From Dyella sp. OK004 (lineage in GTDB: Bacteria > Pseudomonadota > Gammaproteobacteria > Xanthomonadales > Rhodanobacteraceae), in assembly GCF_900114495.1 (NCBI RefSeq), contig NZ_FOZI01000002.1, positions 434,001 to 498,000 of the forward strand: a stretch of DNA of 64,000 bases, given 5' to 3'. The notes beneath the pieces were generated by a model. That model was not told the DNA's origin. It saw only the letters and a list, made by a program, of their open reading frames with translations, and did no database searches. Positions 37,517 to 46,673 of this stretch are shown piece by piece. Each line of letters opens with the position of its first letter. The first letter of the stretch is position 1. The position numbers were made by a program, and so were the translations under genes.

Positions 37517-37564
37517 GCGGCTCGCCCTTTCGAGCCGCCCCGGACCCGGCGTCCTGCCGGGTCC
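37517..37564 (+). terminator. Two hairpins between ahpC and ahpF
   Basis: An 8-bp stem (37517-37524 with 37531-37538) is followed at once by a 9-bp stem (37542-37550 with 37556-37564), 21 bases after the ahpC stop. Neither has a T run. They could attenuate transcription into ahpF or protect ahpC mRNA, making more AhpC than AhpF. Confidence 0.6.
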
Positions 37565-37652
37565 GACTTCCGAGAATCAAAGGTGTCAGCAACGCCCGGC
37601 CACACCGGGTGCTGGTGATGCTTACCCTGAATAAACCGACGGAGCTCCCACC

Positions 37653-39239
37653 ATGTTGGATGCCGATCTGAAGACCCAATTGCAGGCCTACCTCGAAAAG
37701 GTCACTCACCCGATCGAGCTCGTGGCCTCCCTCGACGACAGCGCCAAGTCGCAGGAGCTCCTTGAGCTGCTGCAGGACATTGCCTCGCTGTCCGACCAGG
37801 TCAGCCTCGACCGCCACGGCACCGACGCGCGCAAGCCCTCCTTCGCGATCAATCGCGTGGGCACGGATGTCGGCGTGCGCTTCGCCGGCATTCCGCTGGG
37901 CCACGAGTTCACCTCGCTGGTGCTGGCTCTGTTGCAGGTCGGCGGGCATCCGTCCAAGGCTTCGCAGGACGTGATCGAGCAGGTGCGCAATCTCGAGGGC
38001 GAGTTCCGTTTCGAGACCTTCATGTCGCTCTCCTGCCATAGCTGCCCGGACACCGTGCAGGCGCTGAACCTGATGAGCGTGATCAATCCCAACATCAAAC
38101 ATGTGGCGATCGATGGTGCGCTGTTCCAGGACGAAGTGAACGAACGCCAGGTGATGTCGGTGCCCACCGTGTTCCTCAACGGCGAACCCTTCGACCAGGG
38201 CCGCATGACCATCGAGCAGATCGCCGCGCGCCTGGATACCGGCGCAGCGCAGCGCGCCGCCGAGCAGATCAAGACCAAGGCCGCGTTCGACGTGCTCGTG
38301 ATCGGCGGCGGCCCGGCCGGCGCCGCGGCGGCGATCTACGCCGCACGCAAAGGCATCCGCACTGGCGTGGCGGCCGAGCGCTTCGGCGGCCAGGTGCTGG
38401 ACACTATGGCGATCGAGAACTTCATCTCGGTGCCTTACACCGAAGGCCCGAAGCTGGCGGCGTCGCTGGAGCAGCACGTGCACGAGTACGACGTGGACGT
38501 GATGAACCTGCAGCGCGCCGAACAACTGATTCCGCCCGCCGATCCGAACGGCCTGATCGAAGTGAAGCTCGCCAACGGCGCCTCGCTGAAGTCCAAGACG
38601 GTGATCCTTTCCACCGGCGCACGCTGGCGCAACATGAACGTGCCGGGCGAGCAGGAGTTCCGCAACAAGGGCGTCACCTACTGCCCGCATTGCGACGGCC
38701 CGCTGTTCAAGGGCAAGCGCGTGGCGGTGATCGGCGGCGGCAACTCCGGCGTGGAAGCTGCTATCGACTTGGCCGGCATAGTGGGCCATGTCACCCTGCT
38801 TGAGTTCGACAGCAAGCTGCGCGCCGATGAAGTCCTGCAACGCAAGCTGCGCAGCATGCCGAACGTCAAGGTGATCGTCAGCGCGCAGACCACCGAAGTG
38901 CTTGGCGACGACAAGGTCACCGGCCTGGCCTACACCGACCGCACCACCGGCGACAGCCATCGCGTAGAACTCGAAGGCATCTTCGTGCAGATCGGCCTGC
39001 TACCGAACACCGAATGGCTGAAGGGCACGCTGAAGCTGTCGCCGCGCGGCGAGATCGAAGTGGATGCGCGTGGCGAGACCTCGATCCCCGGCGTATTCGC
39101 GGCCGGCGACGTCACCACCGTGCCGTTCAAGCAGATCGTGATTGCGATGGGCGAAGGCGCGAAGGCATCGCTGAGTGCCTTCGATCATCTGATCCGTATG
39201 CCGGTGGCGGTGGAGCAGGAAGCTGAGGTAGCTGCGTAG
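37653..39239 (+). CDS. ahpF: Alkyl hydroperoxide reductase subunit F
   Basis: AhpF is the NADH-dependent flavoprotein disulfide reductase that reduces AhpC. The 528-residue protein has the N-terminal double-thioredoxin domain with redox Cys128 and Cys131 ([10 protein letters not shown]). The FAD-binding domain has [11 protein letters not shown] (about 217-227), the second redox pair is Cys344/Cys347 (TYCPHCDG), and the NAD-binding motif is [11 protein letters not shown]. The C-terminal FAD motif is [12 protein letters not shown]. Length is normal. It probably shares the ahpC promoter, with two hairpins between the genes. Confidence 0.97.
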   Translation: MLDADLKTQLQAYLEKVTHPIELVASLDDSAKSQELLELLQDIASLSDQVSLDRHGTDARKPSFAINRVGTDVGVRFAGIPLGHEFTSLVLALLQVGGHPSKASQDVIEQVRNLEGEFRFETFMSLSCHSCPDTVQALNLMSVINPNIKHVAIDGALFQDEVNERQVMSVPTVFLNGEPFDQGRMTIEQIAARLDTGAAQRAAEQIKTKAAFDVLVIGGGPAGAAAAIYAARKGIRTGVAAERFGGQVLDTMAIENFISVPYTEGPKLAASLEQHVHEYDVDVMNLQRAEQLIPPADPNGLIEVKLANGASLKSKTVILSTGARWRNMNVPGEQEFRNKGVTYCPHCDGPLFKGKRVAVIGGGNSGVEAAIDLAGIVGHVTLLEFDSKLRADEVLQRKLRSMPNVKVIVSAQTTEVLGDDKVTGLAYTDRTTGDSHRVELEGIFVQIGLLPNTEWLKGTLKLSPRGEIEVDARGETSIPGVFAAGDVTTVPFKQIVIAMGEGAKASLSAFDHLIRMPVAVEQEAEVAA

Positions 39240-39261
39240 AGCGCGGGCAAGGCCCCCCCAA

Positions 39262-39380
39262 GAGCGTCACCCCTCCCCAGCCCTCCCCTGCAAGCAGGGG
39301 AGGGAGCAAGGCATCGCCAGCTTTTGGCTCCTCCCCCTGCAAGCAGGGGGAGGCTGGGAGGGGGTGAGCTCTTGAGACAG
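39262..39380. repeat. GC-rich palindromic repeat, copy 2 (Y-shaped)
   Basis: Outer arms 39269-39283 and 39352-39366 (CACCCCTCCCCAGCC against GGCTGGGAGGGGGTG) enclose two hairpins. One is 39281-39290 with 39295-39304 (loop CAAG) and the other is 39331-39339 with 39344-39352 (same loop). The element sits between the convergent ends of ahpF and prpE and is the most regular of the three copies in the window. Confidence 0.85.
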
Positions 39381-39406
39381 CCTCACCCGGAAGCTCTTGC
39401 AAAGCC

Positions 39407-41305
39407 TCAACTCCCCTGATCCGGCCCGCGCTCCAGCGCCTTGCGAATTTCTTCCAGCGCACCCGGATCATCCAGCGTCGAAAGGTCCCCTGGATCGCGA
39501 TGCTCAGCTAACGCCTGCAGCGAACGCCGCAACAACTTTCCCGAGCGCGTCTTGGGCAAAGCATTCACCACGTAAACACGTGACGGCTTCGCCACACCGC
39601 CGAGCTGCTCGACAACACGCTGCTGCATCGCCTGCGCCACACCGCTGGCACCCGCCGCGCCCGCATCCTGTTTCAGCGTGGCGAACACCACGGGCACCTG
39701 CCCCTTCAACTCGTCATGCACACCGATCACCGCGGCTTCGGCCACGGCCGGATGGGTCGCTACCGATTCCTCGATCTCGCGTGTACCCAAGCGATGCCCG
39801 GCCACGTTGATCACATCATCGGTACGGCCAAGAATCGTGGTGTAGCCGTTCTCGTCGCGGATGGCCCAGTCCAGCGAGCTGTACAGCAGCTCGTTGAAGT
39901 GGCTGAAGTAGCTGCTGAGATAACGCTCATCGTCACCCCACACTGTGGTGAGGCAACCCGGCGGCAGCGGCGGCTCGAACACCAGCACGCCCTTCTCACC
40001 CGGCGCGGCTTCGAGACCAGTGGCTTCGTCGATCACCTTCATCTTGTAGCCGGGTGCCGGTAACCCGGGCGAGCCGAATTTCACCGGCTTCAGTTCCAGC
40101 CCGGGCATCAGTGTGATCGCCGGCCAGCCGGTCTCGGTCTGCCAGTAGTTATCAATCACCGGCACGCCGAGGCCATCAGTGATCCAGTGTGCGGTCGGCT
40201 CGTCCAGCGGCTCGCCGGCCAGGAACAACCACTTCAGCTTTGACAGGTCGTACTTCTTCAGCCACGCCGCATCCTGCTTCTTCAGCACGCGGATACCCGT
40301 GGGAGAAGAGAACATGGTGTGCACGCCATAGCGCTCGCATAGCTGCCACCAGATGCCGGGATCGGGCCGTGTCGGCAGGCCTTCGTACAACAGCGAAGTC
40401 GCGCCACCGATCAGCGGTCCGTACACGTTGTACGAATGTCCCACCGCCCAACCTACGTCAGAGGTGGAAAACATCACCTGTCCCGGTGCAATGTCGAACA
40501 CGTAGCGAATCGACATTGCCATCGCCACCGCATAGCCGCCCACATCGCGCTGAATGCCCTTGGGCTTGCCGGTAGTACCGGAGGTATAGAGCAGATAGCT
40601 CGGCTCATTGGACTCCAGCCAAGCCACCGGCACCTCGGCGTGCTCGTGCGCGCCGCGCAAACTGGAATAATCCAGATCGCGGCCGGCGACGCGCGTCATC
40701 TGCGGATCGAGTCCGCGATCCACGATCAACACCCGCGGCGGCGCGAACGCAGCTTCGGCCAACGCGGCATCCACCAGTGGCTTGTAAGGAATCACTTTGC
40801 CGCCGCGCATACCGGCATCCGCGGCGATCAGCAGCTTGGGCTGCGCATCGTCGATACGCAGCGCGAGGTTATGCGCGGCAAAGCCACCGAACACGACGGA
40901 ATGAACCGCACCGATGCGTGCGCAGGCCAGCATCGCGAATACCGCCTCGGCGATATTCGGCAGATAGATCACCACGCGATCGCCCTTGCCCACACCCAGC
41001 GATCCCAACACCGCGGCAAACGCATTCACTTCGCGATGCAAAGCGCGATACGTCAGTTCGCGCGCGATACCGGTTTCGCTGGAGATGGCTACCAGCGCCA
41101 GCTGCTCGCCGCGTTCCGCCAGATGCCGGTCCAGTGCGTTGTAGCAAAGGTTGGTGGTGCCGCCGACGAACCAGCGGCGAAACGGCGGACGCGGCTGATC
41201 GAGTATCTGCTGTGGCGGCGTGTGCCAGTGAATCAACCTCGCCTGTTCTGCCCAGAACGCTTCCGGTTCGTCGATCGAGCGTCGGTAGAAATCCTCATAA
41301 CGCAT
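39407..41305 (-). CDS. prpE: Propionate--CoA ligase
   Basis: PrpE activates propionate to propionyl-CoA through an acyl-adenylate, feeding the methylcitrate cycle. The 632-residue protein starts at the ATG at 41305. It has the AMP-binding motif YTSGTTGKPKGIQRDVGGY; the QRDVGGY wording is typical of PrpE rather than acetyl-CoA synthetase. It also has SVVFGGFAAHNLALRIDDA, YWQTETGWP, and the catalytic C-terminal lysine in LPKTRSGKLLRR. The frame extends to 41446 without family similarity. It lies apart from the other prp genes, 4 kb from prpB, with its own upstream region. Confidence 0.94.
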   Translation of the reverse strand: MRYEDFYRRSIDEPEAFWAEQARLIHWHTPPQQILDQPRPPFRRWFVGGTTNLCYNALDRHLAERGEQLALVAISSETGIARELTYRALHREVNAFAAVLGSLGVGKGDRVVIYLPNIAEAVFAMLACARIGAVHSVVFGGFAAHNLALRIDDAQPKLLIAADAGMRGGKVIPYKPLVDAALAEAAFAPPRVLIVDRGLDPQMTRVAGRDLDYSSLRGAHEHAEVPVAWLESNEPSYLLYTSGTTGKPKGIQRDVGGYAVAMAMSIRYVFDIAPGQVMFSTSDVGWAVGHSYNVYGPLIGGATSLLYEGLPTRPDPGIWWQLCERYGVHTMFSSPTGIRVLKKQDAAWLKKYDLSKLKWLFLAGEPLDEPTAHWITDGLGVPVIDNYWQTETGWPAITLMPGLELKPVKFGSPGLPAPGYKMKVIDEATGLEAAPGEKGVLVFEPPLPPGCLTTVWGDDERYLSSYFSHFNELLYSSLDWAIRDENGYTTILGRTDDVINVAGHRLGTREIEESVATHPAVAEAAVIGVHDELKGQVPVVFATLKQDAGAAGASGVAQAMQQRVVEQLGGVAKPSRVYVVNALPKTRSGKLLRRSLQALAEHRDPGDLSTLDDPGALEEIRKALERGPDQGS

Positions 41306-41799
41306 AACTGCACCCGCGCCGGACCTGATGCTGGCAAGACTGGACCAAGCGCCAGCGGACCTCGCACTAGACCTTGGTCGTACCGGCGCCGGCCGGATAA
41401 TCAACCTGCCGCGCCAAAAACAGGGGCTGATTAATAAATACTGCAAGCATTAAAAATGCCAGCTTTTGCATTTTCACAAAACCACCACTAATGCATTTTC
41501 GCTATTACCAATGGCGTCACAACAGAAGCGGCATAAAGCACCGCAGACATCAAAAAAACATCCGTTTAGATACGCGGTTTTCACATTTAATCGCTAACTA
41601 TGACTTCACCCAGTAAGGCGCCCCGGATGCTCTTTCCCGGCAGGGTGACCGACGCGCACCGCCACTGGGACAGGGGGGTGGCTGAATTTTCCCGAGCACC
41701 CTTATTTCTCCCTGCCCGATTTATCGGACAGGGGGATTTATGTGTTCTTCGCAGCCGCACTTGGACCACTCGGAAGCATTTCCCAGGAGAGAAATAGCC
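41306..41799. promoter_or_regulatory. Divergent intergenic region between prpE and the collagen-like gene
   Basis: No gene is supported in these 494 bases. The part from 41400 to 41600 is clearly more AT-rich than its surroundings and should hold the two divergent promoters. Near the collagen-like gene there is a long, GC-rich leader with a stem-loop (about 41711-41735, CCCTG-CCGA type arms, one mismatch) and runs of G, suggesting a structured 5' untranslated region. I do not recognise a known riboswitch class in it. Confidence 0.45.
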
Positions 41800-43386
41800 A
41801 TGAGTAAGCGTCGTGTATATACCGCTCTAAAACAGACCCTACTCGTTACCTGCATGCTCGCCGCCGGCATCTCGCTTACGGCTTGCTCGGGTCACAGTTC
41901 CTACAAATCTTCCGCGGGCGGCAGCGCAGTCAGCCCAGGCGGCGCCGGCTCAGGAGACGGCGGCAGTGGTAGCGGCAGTGGTGGCAGTGGTTCGGGCGGA
42001 AGCGGCTCCGGTTCGGGTAGCGGTTCCGGTGGTTCGGGTTCCGGTGGTTCGGGCAGCGGCGGCTCCGGGAGTGGTTCCGGCTCCGGTGGCGGCTCGGGTA
42101 GCGGTTCCGGCTCGGGCGGTGGCTCGGGTTCCGGCTCCGGCGGCGGTACCGGTTCGGGCGGCGGCGGCACGGGCGGCGGCACGGGTTCGGGCGGCGGCAC
42201 ACCTGCGCCTTCGGGCGTGGTGGGCGCCGTGGCCACCGGCGGCGGCAATATCGTCTCCAGTGTCGGCGGTGCCGTATCCGGCATCGGCCAGCAGATCCCC
42301 AATCAGGGTTTGCTTGGCGGCAACAACGGTGTGACCCAGGGCCTATCGGGCGTCGTCGTCAACACCGGCGATGCGGTCAGCTCGCTCGGCGCGGGCGTCA
42401 CTAACGGGCTCGGCCAGGTGGGCAATACCGCCAACCCGGTCGGCATTACGGCCCAGGGCGCAGGCAATGCCGTAGTCGATACGGGCGAGGCCGTGAGCAG
42501 TCTGGGTCAAACAGTGACCGCGGTGGGCGCATTCCAGGGCTCGCCGATCACGCCGATCACCTCGCTGTTAGGTAGCACGGTAACCACGGTGGGTAACAAC
42601 GTCAGCGGCCTTGGCACCGGACTGAACTCGGCGCTTGGTCAGGGTCCGGGTAATCAGCTGACGCAGACGCTCAGCAACGTGGTGACTCCGCTTGCCACGC
42701 TCGGCCAGACCAGCGGCACCGGCACCGGTCCGAACAACCTGGTCGCCGATGTGTCGCGCGCGGCCGGTGCGACCGGCACCGGGTTGAGCACTAGCGTCAC
42801 CGCGCTGGGCGCAACGCTCGCTGGTAGTTCATTGCCAGGTGGTCTGAACAACGGCACCGCGCAGGCTCTGGGCAATACCGTGCAGAACGTTGGTGGTGTG
42901 CTCGGCACTATCAGCAGTGGCGTCACCAACGGCCCCGGCCAGTCCCCCACCATCAGCAATCCAGTGGGCGTGGCTTTGACCAGTGTCGGCAGCGGCGTTA
43001 TCGGCACCGGGACAACCGTAGGCAGCGTGGGAGCGGTAGTGAACAGTCTTAGCGGTGGACAGTTAGCGCCGCTCAGTCCGCTCACTAATACCGTGGCTGG
43101 TGTGACCACTGCGGTGGGCGCCACCGTGTCCAATGTCGGCACTGGCGTGACCAGCGCCGTCAACGGTCCGCTGCAGCCGATTACGCAAACGCTGAGCAAC
43201 GTCGTGAATGGCGTGGCGAATGCGACCACCACCAATGCGGGCACTTCCGGCTTGTCCGGCGTGACCGGATTGCTTGGCGGTGTGACCGGCACCCTGGGCG
43301 GCACCTCGCTGACCGGAGGCTCAAGCAGTTCCGGCAGCAATAGCGACGGCGGCCTGCTCGGATTGGGCCTGTTGCGCAAACGGTAA
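41800..43386 (+). CDS. Collagen-like Gly/Ser-rich lipoprotein, probable TpsB substrate
   Basis: The 528-residue protein starts at the ATG at 41800 after GGAGAG. The N-terminus is a lipoprotein signal with lipobox LTAC (Cys29). A Ser/Gly-only linker of about 85 residues follows (about 48-138). A long region of degenerate repeats then gives glycine roughly every few residues with Val, Leu, Asn and Thr between (for example VVNTGDAVSSLGAGV and VVDTGEAVSSLGQTV). It ends DGGLLGLGLLRKR. It lacks the usual TPS/haemagglutinin domain. The TpsB transporter gene follows after 139 bases, so this protein is the likely exported partner. Surface adhesin function is inferred. Confidence 0.75.
   Translation: MSKRRVYTALKQTLLVTCMLAAGISLTACSGHSSYKSSAGGSAVSPGGAGSGDGGSGSGSGGSGSGGSGSGSGSGSGGSGSGGSGSGGSGSGSGSGGGSGSGSGSGGGSGSGSGGGTGSGGGGTGGGTGSGGGTPAPSGVVGAVATGGGNIVSSVGGAVSGIGQQIPNQGLLGGNNGVTQGLSGVVVNTGDAVSSLGAGVTNGLGQVGNTANPVGITAQGAGNAVVDTGEAVSSLGQTVTAVGAFQGSPITPITSLLGSTVTTVGNNVSGLGTGLNSALGQGPGNQLTQTLSNVVTPLATLGQTSGTGTGPNNLVADVSRAAGATGTGLSTSVTALGATLAGSSLPGGLNNGTAQALGNTVQNVGGVLGTISSGVTNGPGQSPTISNPVGVALTSVGSGVIGTGTTVGSVGAVVNSLSGGQLAPLSPLTNTVAGVTTAVGATVSNVGTGVTSAVNGPLQPITQTLSNVVNGVANATTTNAGTSGLSGVTGLLGGVTGTLGGTSLTGGSSSSGSNSDGGLLGLGLLRKR
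41955..42205 (+). repeat. Low-complexity coding repeat (Ser-Gly linker)
   Basis: Short in-frame units such as GGTTCGGGT, GGCTCCGGT and GGCAGCGGT follow one another without spacers, coding for Ser-Gly runs of the lipoprotein. Length is likely to vary between strains by slippage or recombination. There is no repeat-spacer pattern, so it is not a CRISPR array. Confidence 0.85.
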
Positions 43387-43394
43387 GTCGATGC

Positions 43395-43422
43395 AGAGAG
43401 GCGGCCGCAAGGCCGCCTCTCT
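43395..43422 (+). terminator. Hairpin between the collagen-like gene and tpsB
   Basis: A perfect 12-bp stem (43395-43406 with 43411-43422) with a GCAA tetraloop lies 8 bases after the stop codon. There is no T run. It may only partly stop transcription, giving more substrate than transporter. Confidence 0.7.
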
Positions 43423-43525
43423 CTATGCACGCCGGCTTCTTCGATGACCGACGCGTCTGCTGCTGTGCGCCACGCGCAAAGTAGAAGCCGGTCGCCGCAC
43501 GGGACAACACACAGGAGCATCAGGC

Positions 43526-45202
43526 ATGAGGAGATGGGTGGTTCTCGCCACAACCGCGATGACGTCCGCCGTCAGCTGGGCACAGACACGCCCACCGGTC
43601 GCCAACCCACTACAAACCCTGCCGCGCGTCGAAGCACCGGCGCAACCCCGCGTCACGCTCAACGTGGAGCAACAGCGCAACGACCAGATGGCCGCGCTGA
43701 TGGCCATCACGCTCACACCGTCGCGCGTCGACATCGGCGGGGTGCATTCGATTCCGTTCGAGCAGGTCGCCGCGCTGTTCAAACCGCTAACCGGCAAAAA
43801 CGTACGCGTCGCCGATCTGGTAGCTGCGGCGGATGCCTGCACCAAGCTGTACCAGAAACACGATTACGCGCTCTCTTTTTGCTATATACCCGCACAGTCG
43901 TTCCAGAACGGCGTAGTCGTGGTCAATGTGGTCGAAGGCTATGTCGCTGCCGTCGAGGTGAGCGGCGACGCCGGCAACATGGAGCGCAAGATCCGCGCGA
44001 TCGCGAGCCACATCACCAAGGATCGCCCCCTGCGCCGCAGCACTTTCGAGCGCTACATCCAGATACTCGGCATGCTGCCCGGCGCGGAGATCAAGGCCGA
44101 CGTGCCGGCGCCGACCACTACCGATGGCGCCACGCACCTCAAGCTTTCGGTGAAGCGCAAGCGCTACAACATGAGCACCGGCATCGACACCAACCATCCC
44201 GGCGTGCAGGGCCTGTTCTCCGGCTCGCTCAGCGGAATGACACCACTGGCGGAACAGCTCAACGCCTCCGTGCTGTACCCACCCGGCCGCGGCTCGCAGA
44301 ACTACTACGACGCCGGCTACGCGCAGATGGTCGGCTCCACTGGCCTGATGGGCCGGCTCAGCGGTTCGCACTACCACGGCAATCCCGATATCGATCAGCA
44401 GCTGCCTTCGTACCTGCGCCACCGGCTGACCCAGGACCGCGTCGACCTGAGCTTCAGTTATCCGCTGCTGCTGAGCTCCACACGCAGCCTGATGGCCAGC
44501 GCAGGCATCTACGGATCGAACCAGAGCGACAACTACTTCAACCGCATCAACGGCGCATCGCTGGTGCTGAAAACCGACGTGCGCGTGCTGCACGCGGAAG
44601 TGGATTTCACTCAGGCCGCAGTCAAACGCACTCGCAAGCTTGGCTTCGGCATCGCGCAGGGCCTGGACATGTGGGGCGCTGGCGCCACTTCGACCACCAA
44701 TATCCCCGGCGCCATCGTGCTCAACCCGACCGACGTGCGCTTCACCCGCTACAACCTCAACGCGCTGCAGGCCGACACCTGGGGCGCACATGTCGGCACC
44801 GTGGTTTCGCTGGTCGGCCAGTACAGCCATTACCGCCTGCCGACCACCGAACAGATCAGCTTCGGCGGCCCGCGCTTCGGCCTCGGCTACGATCCGGGCG
44901 CGGTCTCCGGCGACAGCGGCTGGGGGGCGGCGCTGGAGGTCAACCGGCCATTCACGGTCAGCGCCAAATGGGTGAAAACCCTCACGCCCTACGTGCTTGG
45001 GCAGACCGCCCGCGTCTACGTCAACGGCAGCCATCTGCCCACCGATTCGCTGGGTACGGCGGCAGTCGGTCTGCGCCTCACCGATAGCAAGCACTACACC
45101 GTCGACATCTCCGCCGCGCAGCCGGTGGGCGACCGGCCACCCAACGACCGCTCGCGCAAGGTGCGCTACGACCTAGCGTTCTCCTATCAGCTGTTCCAGT
45201 AA
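43526..45202 (+). CDS. TpsB-type outer-membrane transporter (ShlB/FhaC/HecB family)
   Basis: TpsB proteins export a large partner protein across the outer membrane in two-partner secretion. The 558-residue product has a signal peptide ending AVSWAQT. A periplasmic region with POTRA features follows (about 70-210; DYALSFCYIPAQSFQNGVVVVNVVEGYV is the strand core, split here as ALSFCYIPAQ and VVVVNVVEGYV). The 16-stranded barrel has the conserved motif ISFGGPRFGLGYDPGAVSGD in the L6-loop region. The protein ends with the strand DLAFSYQLFQ, a proper C-terminal aromatic signal. The start has an AGGAGC ribosome site. A 17-bp terminator hairpin follows. The only candidate substrate nearby is the lipoprotein just upstream. 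Confidence 0.9.
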   Translation: MRRWVVLATTAMTSAVSWAQTRPPVANPLQTLPRVEAPAQPRVTLNVEQQRNDQMAALMAITLTPSRVDIGGVHSIPFEQVAALFKPLTGKNVRVADLVAAADACTKLYQKHDYALSFCYIPAQSFQNGVVVVNVVEGYVAAVEVSGDAGNMERKIRAIASHITKDRPLRRSTFERYIQILGMLPGAEIKADVPAPTTTDGATHLKLSVKRKRYNMSTGIDTNHPGVQGLFSGSLSGMTPLAEQLNASVLYPPGRGSQNYYDAGYAQMVGSTGLMGRLSGSHYHGNPDIDQQLPSYLRHRLTQDRVDLSFSYPLLLSSTRSLMASAGIYGSNQSDNYFNRINGASLVLKTDVRVLHAEVDFTQAAVKRTRKLGFGIAQGLDMWGAGATSTTNIPGAIVLNPTDVRFTRYNLNALQADTWGAHVGTVVSLVGQYSHYRLPTTEQISFGGPRFGLGYDPGAVSGDSGWGAALEVNRPFTVSAKWVKTLTPYVLGQTARVYVNGSHLPTDSLGTAAVGLRLTDSKHYTVDISAAQPVGDRPPNDRSRKVRYDLAFSYQLFQ

Positions 45203-45215
45203 TCCGCCCCGAAGA

Positions 45216-45254
45216 GAAGCAGGAAGGGCGGCCATGAGCCGCCCTTCCTGCTTC
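45216..45254 (+). terminator. Terminator after tpsB
   Basis: A perfect 17-bp inverted repeat (45216-45232 with 45238-45254) with a 5-base loop begins 13 bases past the tpsB stop. It divides the adhesin locus from the dicarboxylate operon. Confidence 0.85.
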
Positions 45255-45343
45255 CGTTACCCCGGCCGACTAGCCGGTATGTGTTATTTGCCCCCCGCCG
45301 CCCGGCTGACAAGCTCCCGGACCATATCGATCCGGGAACTGTC

Positions 45344-46642
45344 ATGCGCGCCTTCTACCGCCACTTCTATTTCTGGGTGCTGGTCGCCATCGCCACGGGC
45401 GGGTTGATCGGCCACTACTTTCCGGACACCGGCGTGGCGCTCAAGCCGCTGGGCGACGGCTTTATCGCGCTGGTGAAGATGCTGATCGGGCCGATCATCT
45501 TCCTCACCGTGGTACTCGGCATTGCCGGCGTATCGGACGTGAAGAAGGTCGGCCGCGTCGGCGCCAAGGCGATTCTCTATTTCGAGGTGGTCTCCAGCTT
45601 TGCGCTGGTGATCGGCCTGGTGGTGGTCAACACGCTCAAGCCCGGCGCCGGCTTCAACGCCACACCGGCTTCGCTCGACGCCGCCGCGGTGAGCAAGTAC
45701 GCCAACGCCGCGCACGAGCAAGGCACCGTGCAGTTCCTGCTGCACCTGATCCCCAAGACCTTCACCGATGCCTTCAGCGGCGACGGCGATCTGCTGCAGG
45801 TGTTGCTGCTGGCCTTGCTGTTCGGCTTTGCCATGATCCATGTCGGCGAACGCGCCAAGCCGGTACTGAATCTGCTGGAAGCACTATCGAAAGTGTTCTT
45901 CCGCATCATGGGCATGATCATGCGTCTGGCGCCACTCGGTGCGATGGGCGCCATGGCCTTCACCATCGGCAAGTACGGCGTGCACAGCCTGGGCCCGCTG
46001 CTGAAGCTGATGGGCAGCTTCTATCTCGCCTGCATCCTGTTCGTGGTGATCGTGCTGGGCGCGATCGCGCGCGCCACCGGCTTCAGCATCTTCAAATTCC
46101 TGCGCTACATCCGCGACGAACTGCTGCTGGTGCTCGGCACCTCGTCGTCGGAATCCGCGCTGGTGCCGCTGATGCAGAAGCTCGAACGCCTCGGCTGCTC
46201 CAAGTCGGTGGTCGGCCTAGTGGTGCCCAGCGGCTATTCGTTCAACCTGGACGGCACCAACATCTACCTGACCATGGCCGCGATCTTCGTGGCGCAGGCG
46301 CTCAACGTGGAGCTGACGCTGACGCAGGAACTCACCCTGCTCGCGGTCGCCATGCTTACCTCGAAGGGTGCATCCGGCGTGACCGGTGCCGGCTTTATCA
46401 CGCTAGCAGCGACCCTGGCCGTGGTGCCTTCAGTACCGGTGGCCGGGCTGTCGCTGATCCTCGGCATCGACCGCTTCATGAGCGAAGCGCGCGCGCTCAC
46501 CAACATCATCGGCAACGGCGTGGCCACCGTGGTGGTCTCGCACTGGGAGAAGGAACTCGACCACGCCAGCCTGCAGGCCGCGCTCAACGGCCGCCCGCTT
46601 TCGCCCACCGACGAACCTTCCTTGATCGCCGACGCCAGCTGA
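45344..46642 (+). CDS. dctA: C4-dicarboxylate transport protein DctA
   Basis: DctA takes up succinate, fumarate and malate with protons or Na+ across the inner membrane. The 432-residue product starts at the ATG at 45344 after GGGAA. It has the family signatures [16 protein letters not shown] (hairpin 1), [18 protein letters not shown] (helix 7), [20 protein letters not shown] (hairpin 2) and [20 protein letters not shown] (helix 8). These are typical of DctA itself rather than of general DAACS proteins. It is the first gene of a run with a porin, an MFS transporter and a hybrid sensor kinase, all on the plus strand with short gaps, so likely one operon. Confidence 0.95.
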   Translation: MRAFYRHFYFWVLVAIATGGLIGHYFPDTGVALKPLGDGFIALVKMLIGPIIFLTVVLGIAGVSDVKKVGRVGAKAILYFEVVSSFALVIGLVVVNTLKPGAGFNATPASLDAAAVSKYANAAHEQGTVQFLLHLIPKTFTDAFSGDGDLLQVLLLALLFGFAMIHVGERAKPVLNLLEALSKVFFRIMGMIMRLAPLGAMGAMAFTIGKYGVHSLGPLLKLMGSFYLACILFVVIVLGAIARATGFSIFKFLRYIRDELLLVLGTSSSESALVPLMQKLERLGCSKSVVGLVVPSGYSFNLDGTNIYLTMAAIFVAQALNVELTLTQELTLLAVAMLTSKGASGVTGAGFITLAATLAVVPSVPVAGLSLILGIDRFMSEARALTNIIGNGVATVVVSHWEKELDHASLQAALNGRPLSPTDEPSLIADAS

Positions 46643-46673
46643 GCGCCGGTCTCTTTCCCATACCGAGGCTGCT

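Noticed and set aside
41580-41799. Possible c-di-GMP (GEMM) riboswitch before the collagen-like gene
   Set aside because: The leader looks structured, but the conserved GEMM bases and tetraloop-receptor pattern are not found. It is recorded only as an unassigned leader.
41740-41799. Twenty-codon upstream extension of the collagen-like protein
   Set aside because: It would bury the lipoprotein signal behind a charged leader. The ATG at 41800 has a proper ribosome site.
41955-42205. Tandem short repeats that could suggest a CRISPR or minisatellite
   Set aside because: The repeats are in frame, have no unique spacers and encode the Ser-Gly linker of the lipoprotein.
43787-45094. 435-residue minus-strand frame inside the TpsB gene
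   Set aside because: Shadow of the TpsB coding strand. It has no ribosome site or recognisable motif, and the composition is typical of antisense frames.
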